A stretch of DNA of 39,898 nt from Candidatus Ventrimonas merdavium (GCA_018715565.1 DVLJ01000174.1:1-39898), one strand, 5' to 3'. Counted from the first letter of the stretch, positions 1 through 8,302 are shown. Program-made: numbers and translations. Notes: generated from the sequence alone by a model not told the origin.

Positions 1-195
1 CCGCCTATCTGGCCGCCGCAGCCCCCGCAGCCTCCGCGTCCTCCGCAGCCTCCTCGCCCGCCGAGACCGCCAGTGCGCCCAGTGCCGCCTATCTGGCCGC
101 CGCAGCCCCCGCAGCCGCCCCGTCCGCCGAGACCACCGGTGCGTCCGGTGCCGCCCATCTGGCCGCCCCAGCCGCCCAGGCCGCAGCCCAGATAA
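1..195 (+). CDS. 3' end of a Pro/Trp-rich repeat protein (partial, truncated by window start)
   Basis: Frame 1 reads PPIWPPQPPQPPRPPQPPRPPRPPVRPVPPIWPPQPPQPPRPPRPPVRPVPPIWPPQPPRPQPR* with TAA at 193-195. The PPIWPPQPP block occurs three times. Confidence 0.7.
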   Translation, partial: PPIWPPQPPQPPRPPQPPRPPRPPVRPVPPIWPPQPPQPPRPPRPPVRPVPPIWPPQPPRPQPR

Positions 196-209
196 GCTTC
201 TGATCAGAA

Positions 210-240
210 GGCCCGGCTCCGGCCGGGCCGTAATTTCTGG
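210..240 (+). terminator. Putative intrinsic terminator after the Pro-rich CDS
   Basis: GGCCCGGC-TCCG-GCCGGGCC hairpin (210-229) directly after the stop codon. The T-tract is weak (GTAATTTCTGG). Confidence 0.5.
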
Positions 241-268
241 TTGCGAAAACGAAAAATCGTATTACAAT
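241..268 (+). promoter_or_regulatory. Putative promoter of the flavoprotein gene, with a MarR-like half-site
   Basis: TTGCGA (241-246), 16-nt spacer, TACAAT (263-268). AAATCGTATTA (254-264) overlaps the -10 and is identical to the core of the marR operator arm. Confidence 0.55.
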
Positions 269-305
269 AGAAGACAGGAAACTGTACAAGAGGAGGAAGA
301 TCCAT

Positions 306-932
306 ATGGCAAAAGTGTTACTGATAAACGGCAGCGGCAATGCAGGCGGCTGCACCTTTACGGCCCTGTCCGAGGTGGCGGGAGCGTTAAACCAGGATGG
401 GATCGAGACGGAGATCATCCAGCTGGGCAAGGATCCGATCCGGGACTGCATCGGATGCGGAGCCTGCGCTGATTTAAAGAGATGTGTATTTGACGACGAT
501 CTGGTCAATGAGATCCATGAGAAGGCGAAGACTGCGGACGGCTTTGTCTTTGGTTCTCCGGTCTACTACGCCCATCCCAGCGGCCGGATCCTGTCCTTTT
601 TGGACCGCCTGTTCTACTCCGGCGGCGGAGCCTTTGCCTATAAGCCGGGAGCGGCGGTGGTATCCGCCCGGAGAGCCGGGACCACGGCTTCCATCGACGT
701 GCTGGACAAGTATTTCACGATCGCCCGGATGCCGGTGGTTTCCTCGAATTATTGGAACATGGTGCACGGCAACACCCCGGAGGAGGTAAAGCAGGATCTG
801 GAAGGCCTGCAGATCATGCGCGGCATCGGCCACAGCATGGCCTGGATGATCAAGTGCATCGAGGCCGGCAAGGCGGCGGGCGTCGCTTATCCGGAAGGGG
901 AGAAGAAGATCCGGACGAATTTTATCCGGTAG
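306..932 (+). CDS. Flavodoxin-fold NADPH-dependent FMN reductase / iron-sulfur flavoprotein family
   Basis: KVLLINGSGNAGG FMN-binding start, CIGCGAC cysteine motif, GSPVYYAHPSG; RBS AGAGGAGG upstream of ATG. Confidence 0.85.
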   Translation: MAKVLLINGSGNAGGCTFTALSEVAGALNQDGIETEIIQLGKDPIRDCIGCGACADLKRCVFDDDLVNEIHEKAKTADGFVFGSPVYYAHPSGRILSFLDRLFYSGGGAFAYKPGAAVVSARRAGTTASIDVLDKYFTIARMPVVSSNYWNMVHGNTPEEVKQDLEGLQIMRGIGHSMAWMIKCIEAGKAAGVAYPEGEKKIRTNFIR

Positions 933-1009
933 AACAGCCGCCCCAGGCGGACGGTTTCGGCAGGTCCTTCTCGGACTGCTTAGGATAGGATTTGATCATC
1001 TCATCAGAA

Positions 1010-1042
1010 AAGCTCTTGTCGATAGCGGCAGGAGCTTTTTTT
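1010..1042 (+). terminator. Intrinsic terminator after the flavoprotein gene
   Basis: AAGCTCTTGTCG-ATAG-CGGCAGGAGCTT stem (two G.U pairs) followed by a T-run. Confidence 0.8.
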
Positions 1043-1043
1043 C

Positions 1044-1092
1044 TTGACATTAATCCGAAATCGTATTATAATCCTTAATACGATTTCGGATT
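1044..1092 (+). promoter_or_regulatory. marR promoter with overlapping inverted-repeat operator
   Basis: TTGACA (1044-1049), 17-nt spacer, TATAAT (1067-1072). Perfect 17-bp inverted repeat AATCCGAAATCGTATTA (1052-1068) / TAATACGATTTCGGATT (1076-1092), 7-nt spacer. Confidence 0.85.
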
Positions 1093-1129
1093 GAATGAAA
1101 CATACCACCGAACAAGGAGGTCTCAGGCT

Positions 1130-1639
1130 ATGGACAGGAACTATGAGCTGGTCCGGCGCATCGGGCTGGCGATCAATAAGATCGACGGCGTATATTACCT
1201 GCTGGCGCGGCATTACGGGTGCAACGAGAATACCCTGGCGTTCCTCTACGCCCTGGATGACGGTCAGCCCCATTCCCAGAAGGAGATCAGCGACGAGTGG
1301 CTGATCCCCCGCACCACGGTCAATTCCACGGTGAAGCATATGCTGGCGGACGGTTATATCACCTGCACTACGGAACCCCACAAGAAGGAGAAAGCGATCA
1401 TGCTAACGGAAAAAGGGCGCGCCTACGCGGCGGAGCTGTTCCGCGGCGTCTACCAGGCGGAGGAGCAGGCGATCATCGATACGCTGGAGCAGTTCTCCCC
1501 GGAATTTGTAAGCGCCCTGGAACGGTTCAGCGCCCGCCTGCACCAGGAGTTCCATGAGATCATCCGCAAAGAGGCGCGATGCAGGGAAGCAGGGAGCAGC
1601 GGAACGGAAAACAACAGAGCAGAAACGGAGCGGAGTTAA
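1130..1639 (+). CDS. MarR family winged-helix transcriptional regulator
   Basis: MDRNYELVRRIGLAINKIDGVYYLLARHYG..., wHTH region EISDEWLIPRTTVNSTVKHMLADGYIT. ATG at 1130 preceded by AAGGAGG. The TTG at 1091 in the ORF track lies inside the operator palindrome, so it is unlikely to be the start. Confidence 0.88.
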   Translation: MDRNYELVRRIGLAINKIDGVYYLLARHYGCNENTLAFLYALDDGQPHSQKEISDEWLIPRTTVNSTVKHMLADGYITCTTEPHKKEKAIMLTEKGRAYAAELFRGVYQAEEQAIIDTLEQFSPEFVSALERFSARLHQEFHEIIRKEARCREAGSSGTENNRAETERS

Positions 1640-1642
1640 GTG

Positions 1643-2974
1643 ATGAAGATCCAATTATCCAGCCATTTTACTTATAAGAGTCTGATCGCATATTGCATTT
1701 CTCCCATCATGATGATGGTGTTTACCTCCATCTACGGCGTGGTGGACGGCTTTTTCGTGTCCAATTATGTAGGAAAGATCTCCTTTGCGGCAGTCAATCT
1801 GGTCATGCCGTTCATCATGGTGCTGGGCGGCGTGGGCTTCATGATCGGGACCGGCGGGAGCGCCCTGATCGCCATGACCTTAGGACAGGGGAAGCAGGAG
1901 CGGGCGAACCAGTATTTTACCATGCTGGTGAAGCTGACGGTGCTCCTTGGCATCCTGACGTCGGTGATCGGGATCGTTTTTATGCGGCCCATCTCGATCC
2001 TGCTGGGAGCCACGGAGGCGATGCTGGAGGACTGTGTGGTCTATGGAAGGACCGTGCTGTTCTTCAACACCGCGTTCATGCTGCAGAACGTTTTTCAGAC
2101 CTTTCTGGCGGCGGCGGAGAAACCGAAGCTGGGTCTGGCGGCGACCACTGCCGCCGGACTGGCGAACATGGTGCTGGACGCGCTGTTCATCGCCGTGTTC
2201 CAATGGGGCGTGGCAGGCGCGGCGATCGCCACCGGCATCGGACAGTGCATCGGCGGCCTTCTCCCGTTTTTGTATTTTGCCCGTCCCAATACAAGCCGCC
2301 TGCGGTTTGCCAAGGCCAGGATGGAGGCAGGGGCTCTGCTGAAGGCCTGCGCAAATGGAGCCTCCGAGCTGATGAGCAACATCTCCACGTCCCTGATCAG
2401 CGTCCTTTATAATCTGCAGCTGTTAAAATTCGCCGGGGAGAACGGCGTGGCGGCATACGGGACGCTGATGTACATCCAGTTCATCTTCATCGCGGTGTTC
2501 ATCGGATACACCATCGGGACCGGGCCGGTCATCAGCTATCACTACGGCGCGGGGAACCATAAGGAGTTAAAGAACCTGCTGGTCAGGAGCCTGGTGCTGG
2601 TAAGCGCTGCGGGTGTGGCGATGACGATTTTGGCATGGGCGCTGGCAGGCCCTCTGGCTGGTGTGTTCGTAGGGTATGACGCGGAGCTGGCCGCCATGAC
2701 CAGGCATGCCTTCCAGCTGTTCGCCTTTTCCTTCCTGATGTCGGGGGTAAATATCTTTGCTTCCGCATTTTTCACCGCTCTGAACAACGGCGTGGTGTCC
2801 GCGGCGATCTCATTTCTGCGGACGTTAGGCTTCCAGGTCCTCTGCGTACTGGCGCTCCCGGTCTTTTTCGGCCTGGACGGGATCTGGAGCTCCATCGCCG
2901 TGGCGGAAATGCTGGCCTGCGTGGTATCCGCCCTGTTTTTGACGGGGAACCGGAAACGATATCATTATGGCTGA
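1643..2974 (+). CDS. MATE family efflux transporter
   Basis: About 440-aa polytopic protein; IYGVVDGFFVSNYVG, GTGGSALIAMTLGQG, TFLAAAEKPKLGL; directly downstream of marR (GTG at 1640 is an alternative start). Confidence 0.9.
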   Translation: MKIQLSSHFTYKSLIAYCISPIMMMVFTSIYGVVDGFFVSNYVGKISFAAVNLVMPFIMVLGGVGFMIGTGGSALIAMTLGQGKQERANQYFTMLVKLTVLLGILTSVIGIVFMRPISILLGATEAMLEDCVVYGRTVLFFNTAFMLQNVFQTFLAAAEKPKLGLAATTAAGLANMVLDALFIAVFQWGVAGAAIATGIGQCIGGLLPFLYFARPNTSRLRFAKARMEAGALLKACANGASELMSNISTSLISVLYNLQLLKFAGENGVAAYGTLMYIQFIFIAVFIGYTIGTGPVISYHYGAGNHKELKNLLVRSLVLVSAAGVAMTILAWALAGPLAGVFVGYDAELAAMTRHAFQLFAFSFLMSGVNIFASAFFTALNNGVVSAAISFLRTLGFQVLCVLALPVFFGLDGIWSSIAVAEMLACVVSALFLTGNRKRYHYG

Positions 2975-2990
2975 ATCCGGCGGGGAGCAT

Positions 2991-3019
2991 TTGACAGCTT
3001 CCCAGATTTATGCTACACT
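2991..3019 (+). promoter_or_regulatory. Promoter of the ABC-F leader
   Basis: TTGACA (2991-2996), 17-nt spacer, extended -10 TGC-TACACT (-10 at 3014-3019). Confidence 0.75.
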
Positions 3020-3039
3020 GACTTAAGGAAAAACGGAAA

Positions 3040-3164
3040 GGGGTGGAAGGATGAAGTAATATTCCTGTAGAGGAAGCTGCATAGCAAGACCAGGCGCCCA
3101 GGCCGGGCGGCAGTTTTGTTATGCCTGTTTTGCAGGAATAGGCCTTCATCCCCGCTCCTTTTTT
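3040..3164 (+). promoter_or_regulatory. Candidate uORF-coupled transcription attenuator upstream of the ABC-F gene
   Basis: uORF ATGAAGTAA at 3051-3059 lies within the 5' arm of a long stem: 3040-3046/3152-3158, 3049-3056/3144-3151 and 3060-3067/3133-3140, followed by six T at 3159-3164. Confidence 0.75.
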
Positions 3165-3286
3165 GTGTGTGAAAAATCGTGCAAAGGCACTGGAGCGGCT
3201 TGGAAAAAGACCGATTCTCTGCAAGGATGTGAGCGGGCGCGCCGGAAGGTCCGGGACAGCGTCTGGTATGCAGGGAGGCGATCAGA

Positions 3287-4942
3287 ATGTCATTGATACA
3301 GGTAACCGATCTAACATTTGAGTATGAGGGCAGCTTTGCCCCGGTATTTGAGCACGTCAGCTTTCAGCTGGATACGGACTGGAAGCTGGGCCTGGTAGGA
3401 CGGAACGGAAAAGGCAAGACCACATTTTTGAGGCTGATGATGGGGCAGATGCCTTATCAGGGGCGGATCGAGGCGTCGGTGTCCTTTGATTATTTCCCCT
3501 CTCCGGTGGAGCGGCCGGAGCGGGACACCTGGGAGGTCCTGGACGAGGTGACCAACGGGGAGGCGGAAGTCTGGCGGCTCCAGCGGGAGCTGTCCCGGCT
3601 GCAGGTGCCGGAGGATGCCCTGTACCGGCCATTTTCCACCTTGTCCAACGGGGAACAGACGAAGGTGCTTTTGGCGGCGCTGTTTCTGCAGGAAGGGCAT
3701 TTCCTGCTGATCGACGAGCCGACCAACCATTTAGACCAGGAGGCCCGGGCGCTGGTCAGCGCTTATCTAAAGAGCAAGCGGGGCTTTATCCTGGTGTCCC
3801 ACGACCGGGCGTTTTTAGACGGCTGCGTGGACCACATCCTGGCCATGAACCGGTCGGACATCCAGGTGCAGAAGGGGGATTTTTCCTCCTGGTACGCCAA
3901 TAAGGAGCGGCAGGATCAGTTTGAGCGGACGGAGCAGGAGCGGCTGAAAAAGGATATCCGCCGCCTGCAGTCCGCCGCCAGCCAGTCCAAAGCCTGGGGC
4001 GACCAGGTGGAGGCGCAGAAGATCGGCGGCGTGGCCAACCGCTACCAGACCAACATCGGGGAGCGGTCCTATCTGGGAGAAAAGTCCAGGAAGATGCAGC
4101 AGCGGCGGAAGAACCTGGAACGGCGGCAGGAGCAGGCCATTGAGGAGAAGAAAGGCCTTTTAAAAAATGCGGAGGCCCCGGAAGCCTTAAAGCTGTTCCC
4201 ACTAAAGCACCATGCCGCCAGGCTGGTGGTGTTTGAGGAGGCTGCGGCCTGCTGCCGGGAAAGCGGGGAAGAAGGCGTCATCCTGCGCTCCATCTGCCGT
4301 CCAGTGGATCTGGAGATCCGCCAGGGCGACCGGATCTTCCTCCAGGGCAGGAACGGCTGCGGCAAGACCAGCCTGTTAAAGCTGGTGCTGGCTGCGGGCG
4401 GGATGTCCGGGGCGGCCATGCCTGGGGCGGGAGCTGGAGACGGGGCGGAAGCTGGAAACGCGGCGGAGGCTGGGAGCATGGCAGAGCCGGTCCATGGTGG
4501 AGACCAGAAAGGGCGTCTGGTCTGTCAGGGGGAGATCCGCCTGGCTTCCGGCCTGATCCTTTCCTATGTATCCCAGGACACCTCCGGCCTGCGGGGGAGC
4601 CTGATGGATTATGCGGCGGCCTGCGGGGTGGAGCCCAGCCTGTTCTTTGCCCTTCTCCGAAAGCTGGATCTGTCCAGGGAGCAGCTGGAAAGGCCCATGG
4701 AGTATTACAGCCAGGGACAGAAGAAGAAGGTGCTGCTGGCCAGGAGCCTGTGCCAGCAGGCGCACCTTTATATCTGGGACGAGCCGCTGAACTATATCGA
4801 TCTCTATTCCCGGATCCAGATCGAGGAGCTGATCCTCAGCGCCTGTCCCACCATGCTCCTGGTGGAGCATGACGCGGCCTTCGGGGAGCGGGTAGCCACA
4901 AAGACGGTGCAGATCGAACGGATCTCAGAGCAGGAGCCGTAA
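3287..4942 (+). CDS. ABC-F type ribosomal protection protein, Lsa-like
   Basis: Two ABC NBDs (GLVGRNGKGKTTF ... LSNGEQTKVLLAALFLQEGHFLLIDEPTNHLD ... LQGRNGCGKTSL ... YSQGQKKKVLLARSLCQQAHLYIWDEPLNYID), no TM segments; the N-terminus FEYEGSFAPVFEHVSFQLDTDWKLGLVGRNGKGKTTFL resembles the Lsa family as I recall it. Confidence 0.88.
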   Translation: MSLIQVTDLTFEYEGSFAPVFEHVSFQLDTDWKLGLVGRNGKGKTTFLRLMMGQMPYQGRIEASVSFDYFPSPVERPERDTWEVLDEVTNGEAEVWRLQRELSRLQVPEDALYRPFSTLSNGEQTKVLLAALFLQEGHFLLIDEPTNHLDQEARALVSAYLKSKRGFILVSHDRAFLDGCVDHILAMNRSDIQVQKGDFSSWYANKERQDQFERTEQERLKKDIRRLQSAASQSKAWGDQVEAQKIGGVANRYQTNIGERSYLGEKSRKMQQRRKNLERRQEQAIEEKKGLLKNAEAPEALKLFPLKHHAARLVVFEEAAACCRESGEEGVILRSICRPVDLEIRQGDRIFLQGRNGCGKTSLLKLVLAAGGMSGAAMPGAGAGDGAEAGNAAEAGSMAEPVHGGDQKGRLVCQGEIRLASGLILSYVSQDTSGLRGSLMDYAAACGVEPSLFFALLRKLDLSREQLERPMEYYSQGQKKKVLLARSLCQQAHLYIWDEPLNYIDLYSRIQIEELILSACPTMLLVEHDAAFGERVATKTVQIERISEQEP

Positions 4943-5044
4943 GGAGCCTTGGGGAGCGCAGAAGCGCCCCCGGGCGGCACAGGACGCGGCAGGGATCTGA
5001 AAAAGGGTAGAAAAAGCCTGAAAAAGGTGGAGAGGACTCGAAAA

Positions 5045-5145
5045 AAAGAAACCGATCGGGAAAGAAACAGATCAGGAAAAGAAACGGATCAGGAAGGAAA
5101 CAGATCAGAAAAGAAACAGATCAGAAAAGAAACGGATCAGGAAAG
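5045..5145. repeat. Short tandem repeat, about 15-17 bp x 6
   Basis: Degenerate AAAGAAACRGATCAGG units: AAAGAAACCGATCGGG, AAAGAAACAGATCAGG, AAAAGAAACGGATCAGG, AAGGAAACAGATCAG, AAAAGAAACAGATCAG, AAAAGAAACGGATCAGG. Confidence 0.85.
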
Positions 5146-5158
5146 GAGATGGAGCGAG

Positions 5159-5647
5159 ATGGAGATCAGACGTGCGGTCCAGTCAGAGCTGGAGCAGATC
5201 CTGGAGCTGTACCGTCTGGCCCGGCAGTTCATGCGGGAGAATGGGAACCCGGATCAGTGGGGGGAGCATTATCCGCAGAGGGAGCTGGTCCAGCAGGATC
5301 TGGCAGACAGCTGCCTCTATGTCTGCGAGGAAGACGGGGAGCTTTTGGGGGTGTTTTATTTTTCTATGGAGGAGGACCCGGATTACCGGGAGATCTGCCA
5401 GGGCAGCTGGATCGGGAACGGTCCCTACGGGGTGATGCACCGGGTGGCCTGCCCGGGCAAACGGAAAGGCGCGGCAACCTTCTGCCTGACCTGGTGCTTC
5501 GGACAGAGCGGCGGAGATTTGCGGATCGACACCCATGAAGATAACCGTCCCATGCAGAATCTTCTTTTAAAAAATGGATTTACCCGGTGCGGGATCGTCC
5601 ACCCGAAGGATGGAGGAGAACGGATCGGGTTTGAAAAAGTACGGTAA
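5159..5647 (+). CDS. GNAT family N-acetyltransferase
   Basis: MEIRRAVQSELEQILELYRLARQFM... with GNAT-like ending NRPMQNLLLKNGFTRCGIVH. ATG 5159 preceded by AAAGGAG. The longer ORF start (4949) reads through the tandem repeat and is probably not used. Confidence 0.75.
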   Translation: MEIRRAVQSELEQILELYRLARQFMRENGNPDQWGEHYPQRELVQQDLADSCLYVCEEDGELLGVFYFSMEEDPDYREICQGSWIGNGPYGVMHRVACPGKRKGAATFCLTWCFGQSGGDLRIDTHEDNRPMQNLLLKNGFTRCGIVHPKDGGERIGFEKVR

Positions 5648-5785
5648 GGCGCTGGAGCTTAGGAAGATCCCTCTGGAAAATTTAAGAAATGTTTTGGTTG
5701 TAGTTTCCCGCAAAACCAGATAAAATAGGAAAACAGGGCGCGCTAAGGGGGCCGCCCATGACCGAACAGATAAAGGAACGATTCT

Positions 5786-8281
5786 ATGAAACAGATCATA
5801 AAGCGGATAGGGATCTTATTTGGGATCTTTGCAGCGGCGCTGCTGGTGTATCTGGTAACTGCCCGGCGGGCAGACCAGGGGGGGCAGAGCATCTATGTGG
5901 ATATGGGGGAAGCTACGCTCCCGGTGCTGGAGGTAGAGATGTTCGGACGGCGGATGAACCCGATGGTAGGGTACTGCCAGGAGATGGACAATTCGGCGGC
6001 AGCTGCCAGCCTGACCATCCTGCCGGAGGACCGGGCGCTCACTATTTATGTGGAGGGAATGGAGGACCCGGTCTCGGCCATCCGCTATGAGATCCGCAGC
6101 ATGGACCGGGAACGGCTGGTGGAGCGGACCCAGGTGGGATCCTGGGAGGAGACGGAAGACGGTCTGAAGGCGGTCCTGCCGATCCAGAACCTGCTGACGC
6201 CAGAGCAGGAGTACCTGCTCCGGATCGAACTGGATACAGAGCTCCATGGCCAGGTGTTTTACTATACCCGGATCCTGGAGACTGCGGATACCACGGCTCA
6301 GTCCATGCTGGACCTGGCGGCGGATTTTTCCGCCCGCACGTTTGATTATGATGCGGCCGGAGGGCTGGTCACCTACATCGAGCCTACGTCCACCCAGGAC
6401 AACAGCTCCCTGGGGACCACCACGATCCATTCCAGCTTTTCCCAGCTGACCTGGGGGAACCTGGATATGGAGCCGATCAGCCCGGTCCGTATGACTCTCT
6501 CAGAGCTGGACGGCATCATGTGCAGCGTTCAGCTGGCGTACCTGGCCCAGAGCACGCCCGGCGAGGCGTCCGGCGGCGAGGCGGCGGAGGGAGATGTGTA
6601 CGAGGTGGCGGAAAGCTTTACCATGAAGTGGAACGAGCTCCGCACCTATCTGATGGATTATGAGCGGCGGGTGGATCAGATCGTCCAGGGGCGGCGGGCA
6701 GATTATGCCGGCAAGCGGATCCTGCTGGGCATCACCAATGACGACCGGGTGGGAGTAGAGAGCAGTCCGAACGGGAAGATCCTGGCTTACCGGGCCAACC
6801 GGGACCTATGGAGCTACGATCAGTCCGAGCGGCGGGGGGTGAAGATCTTTTCCTTCCGGGGAAGCGACATGAAGGATCTGCGCAACAGCTATGCCCGCCA
6901 CGACATCCGGATCCTCTCCGTGGAAGACAGCGGAGATGTGGATTTCCTGGTATACGGCTACATGAACCGGGGCAACCACGAGGGGAATGTAGGGATCGCC
7001 GGGTATCATTATGACGCTGGGAGGAATATGCTGGAGGAGCTGTATTTTATCCCCTACTCCGGTTCCTACGAGGCGCTGGAGCACGATCTGGACCAGCTGG
7101 CCTACCAGACGGAGGGCGGCATGCTCTATCTGTATATGGATCACGCGGTATTCGGCGTGGATCTGAAGAGCCGGGAGAACATGGTGGTGGCGGACGCCCT
7201 GGAGGAAGGGAGCTTTGCCGTCAGCGCCGACGGCAGCCGGATCGCCTGGCAGGAGGGCGGCAGCCGGTTCGGCTCTCCTGCCGTGAACCTGCTGGACCTG
7301 GAGACGGGGGATAAGCGGGAGATCCGCGGAGAAGCAGGAGAATTTGTCCGGGTGCTGGGCTTTGTGGACCAGGACCTGGTCTACGGCGTTGCCGGAGAGG
7401 ACGACAGCTGGATCATCAACGGCCGGGTAGAGGACCTGCCGATGCGGTATCTGCGGATCATCAACGAGCAGATGGAAGAGGAGACCCGCTATGAGCGGGA
7501 GGGATATTACATCGCAGGCGTTGAGGTAGAGGACAGCCGGGTGCATTTAAACCGGATGTCCAAGACGGGACCGGGCCGGTATGTGACCGTGATGGCGGAT
7601 ACCATCGTCTGCAATGACGAGATGGGACCAGGGCCCTTAGACGGCATCGGCTGGTATGTGTCGGAGGAAAAGGGCCGGGTGTATTTTGTCCAGCTGGATC
7701 AGGAGATCTCCGGTTCCAAGGGCGTGCACCTGACGGTTCCCCGCCGGGTCCGGTGTGAGAACGCGGACTGGCTGGAGTTAAAGTCCAACTATCAGGTGGA
7801 CGGCATGCGCTTCTACGCATACGGCGATGGGCATCTGCTGGAGGTGAGCTTAGACTTTACCGAAGCCGTGCAGGCGGCCTATGATAGGATGGGATATGTG
7901 ACCGACCAGGACCACCGGATCCTGTGGGACCGGGTCAACCGGGGCAGCCAGAGGAACTTGTCCGACGGGGTCACCGCGGCGGAGCTGATCCTGCGGAACT
8001 TAGAAGGCCTGGAGGAAAGCAGGGTGTTAGACAACGGCACCATCGTGATCGACGGGCGGGGCTGCACCATGGCCCAGATGCTCTATTTCATCGACCAGGG
8101 ACAGCCGGTGATCGCCTATACCGGCGAGGGAAGCTATCTGATCCTGACCGGGTTCGATCCGTATAATGTGACCGTATACGATCCGGCGGCCGGAGCATCC
8201 TATAAGATGGGCCTGAATGACGGCGAGGCGTATTTTGCCCAGCGGGGCAATGACTTTATCTGCGCGGTCCGGCCCCAGTAA
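5786..8281 (+). CDS. Large membrane-anchored/secreted protein of unknown function (possible propeller-like middle region, C39-like C-terminus)
   Basis: N-terminal TM segment IKRIGILFGIFAAALLVYLVTA; repeated WD/propeller-like strands (e.g. FAVSADGSRIAWQEG); C-terminus TMAQMLYFIDQGQPVIAYTGEGSYLILTGFDPYNVTVYDPAAG resembles a peptidase C39-like fold. Confidence 0.65.
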   Translation: MKQIIKRIGILFGIFAAALLVYLVTARRADQGGQSIYVDMGEATLPVLEVEMFGRRMNPMVGYCQEMDNSAAAASLTILPEDRALTIYVEGMEDPVSAIRYEIRSMDRERLVERTQVGSWEETEDGLKAVLPIQNLLTPEQEYLLRIELDTELHGQVFYYTRILETADTTAQSMLDLAADFSARTFDYDAAGGLVTYIEPTSTQDNSSLGTTTIHSSFSQLTWGNLDMEPISPVRMTLSELDGIMCSVQLAYLAQSTPGEASGGEAAEGDVYEVAESFTMKWNELRTYLMDYERRVDQIVQGRRADYAGKRILLGITNDDRVGVESSPNGKILAYRANRDLWSYDQSERRGVKIFSFRGSDMKDLRNSYARHDIRILSVEDSGDVDFLVYGYMNRGNHEGNVGIAGYHYDAGRNMLEELYFIPYSGSYEALEHDLDQLAYQTEGGMLYLYMDHAVFGVDLKSRENMVVADALEEGSFAVSADGSRIAWQEGGSRFGSPAVNLLDLETGDKREIRGEAGEFVRVLGFVDQDLVYGVAGEDDSWIINGRVEDLPMRYLRIINEQMEEETRYEREGYYIAGVEVEDSRVHLNRMSKTGPGRYVTVMADTIVCNDEMGPGPLDGIGWYVSEEKGRVYFVQLDQEISGSKGVHLTVPRRVRCENADWLELKSNYQVDGMRFYAYGDGHLLEVSLDFTEAVQAAYDRMGYVTDQDHRILWDRVNRGSQRNLSDGVTAAELILRNLEGLEESRVLDNGTIVIDGRGCTMAQMLYFIDQGQPVIAYTGEGSYLILTGFDPYNVTVYDPAAGASYKMGLNDGEAYFAQRGNDFICAVRPQ

Positions 8282-8302
8282 TGTGCAGGAACACCCGTTC
8301 CC

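Noticed and set aside
89-508. 139-aa minus-strand ORF
   Set aside because: Antisense to the Pro-rich repeat and the flavoprotein gene; Ala-rich end simply mirrors CCG/GCC repeats.
3121-3141. Second leader ORF ATG CCT GTT TTG CAG GAA TAG in the ABC-F leader
   Set aside because: No SD-like sequence; it lies in the 3' arm of the terminator stem and is more likely incidental than the ATGAAGTAA uORF.
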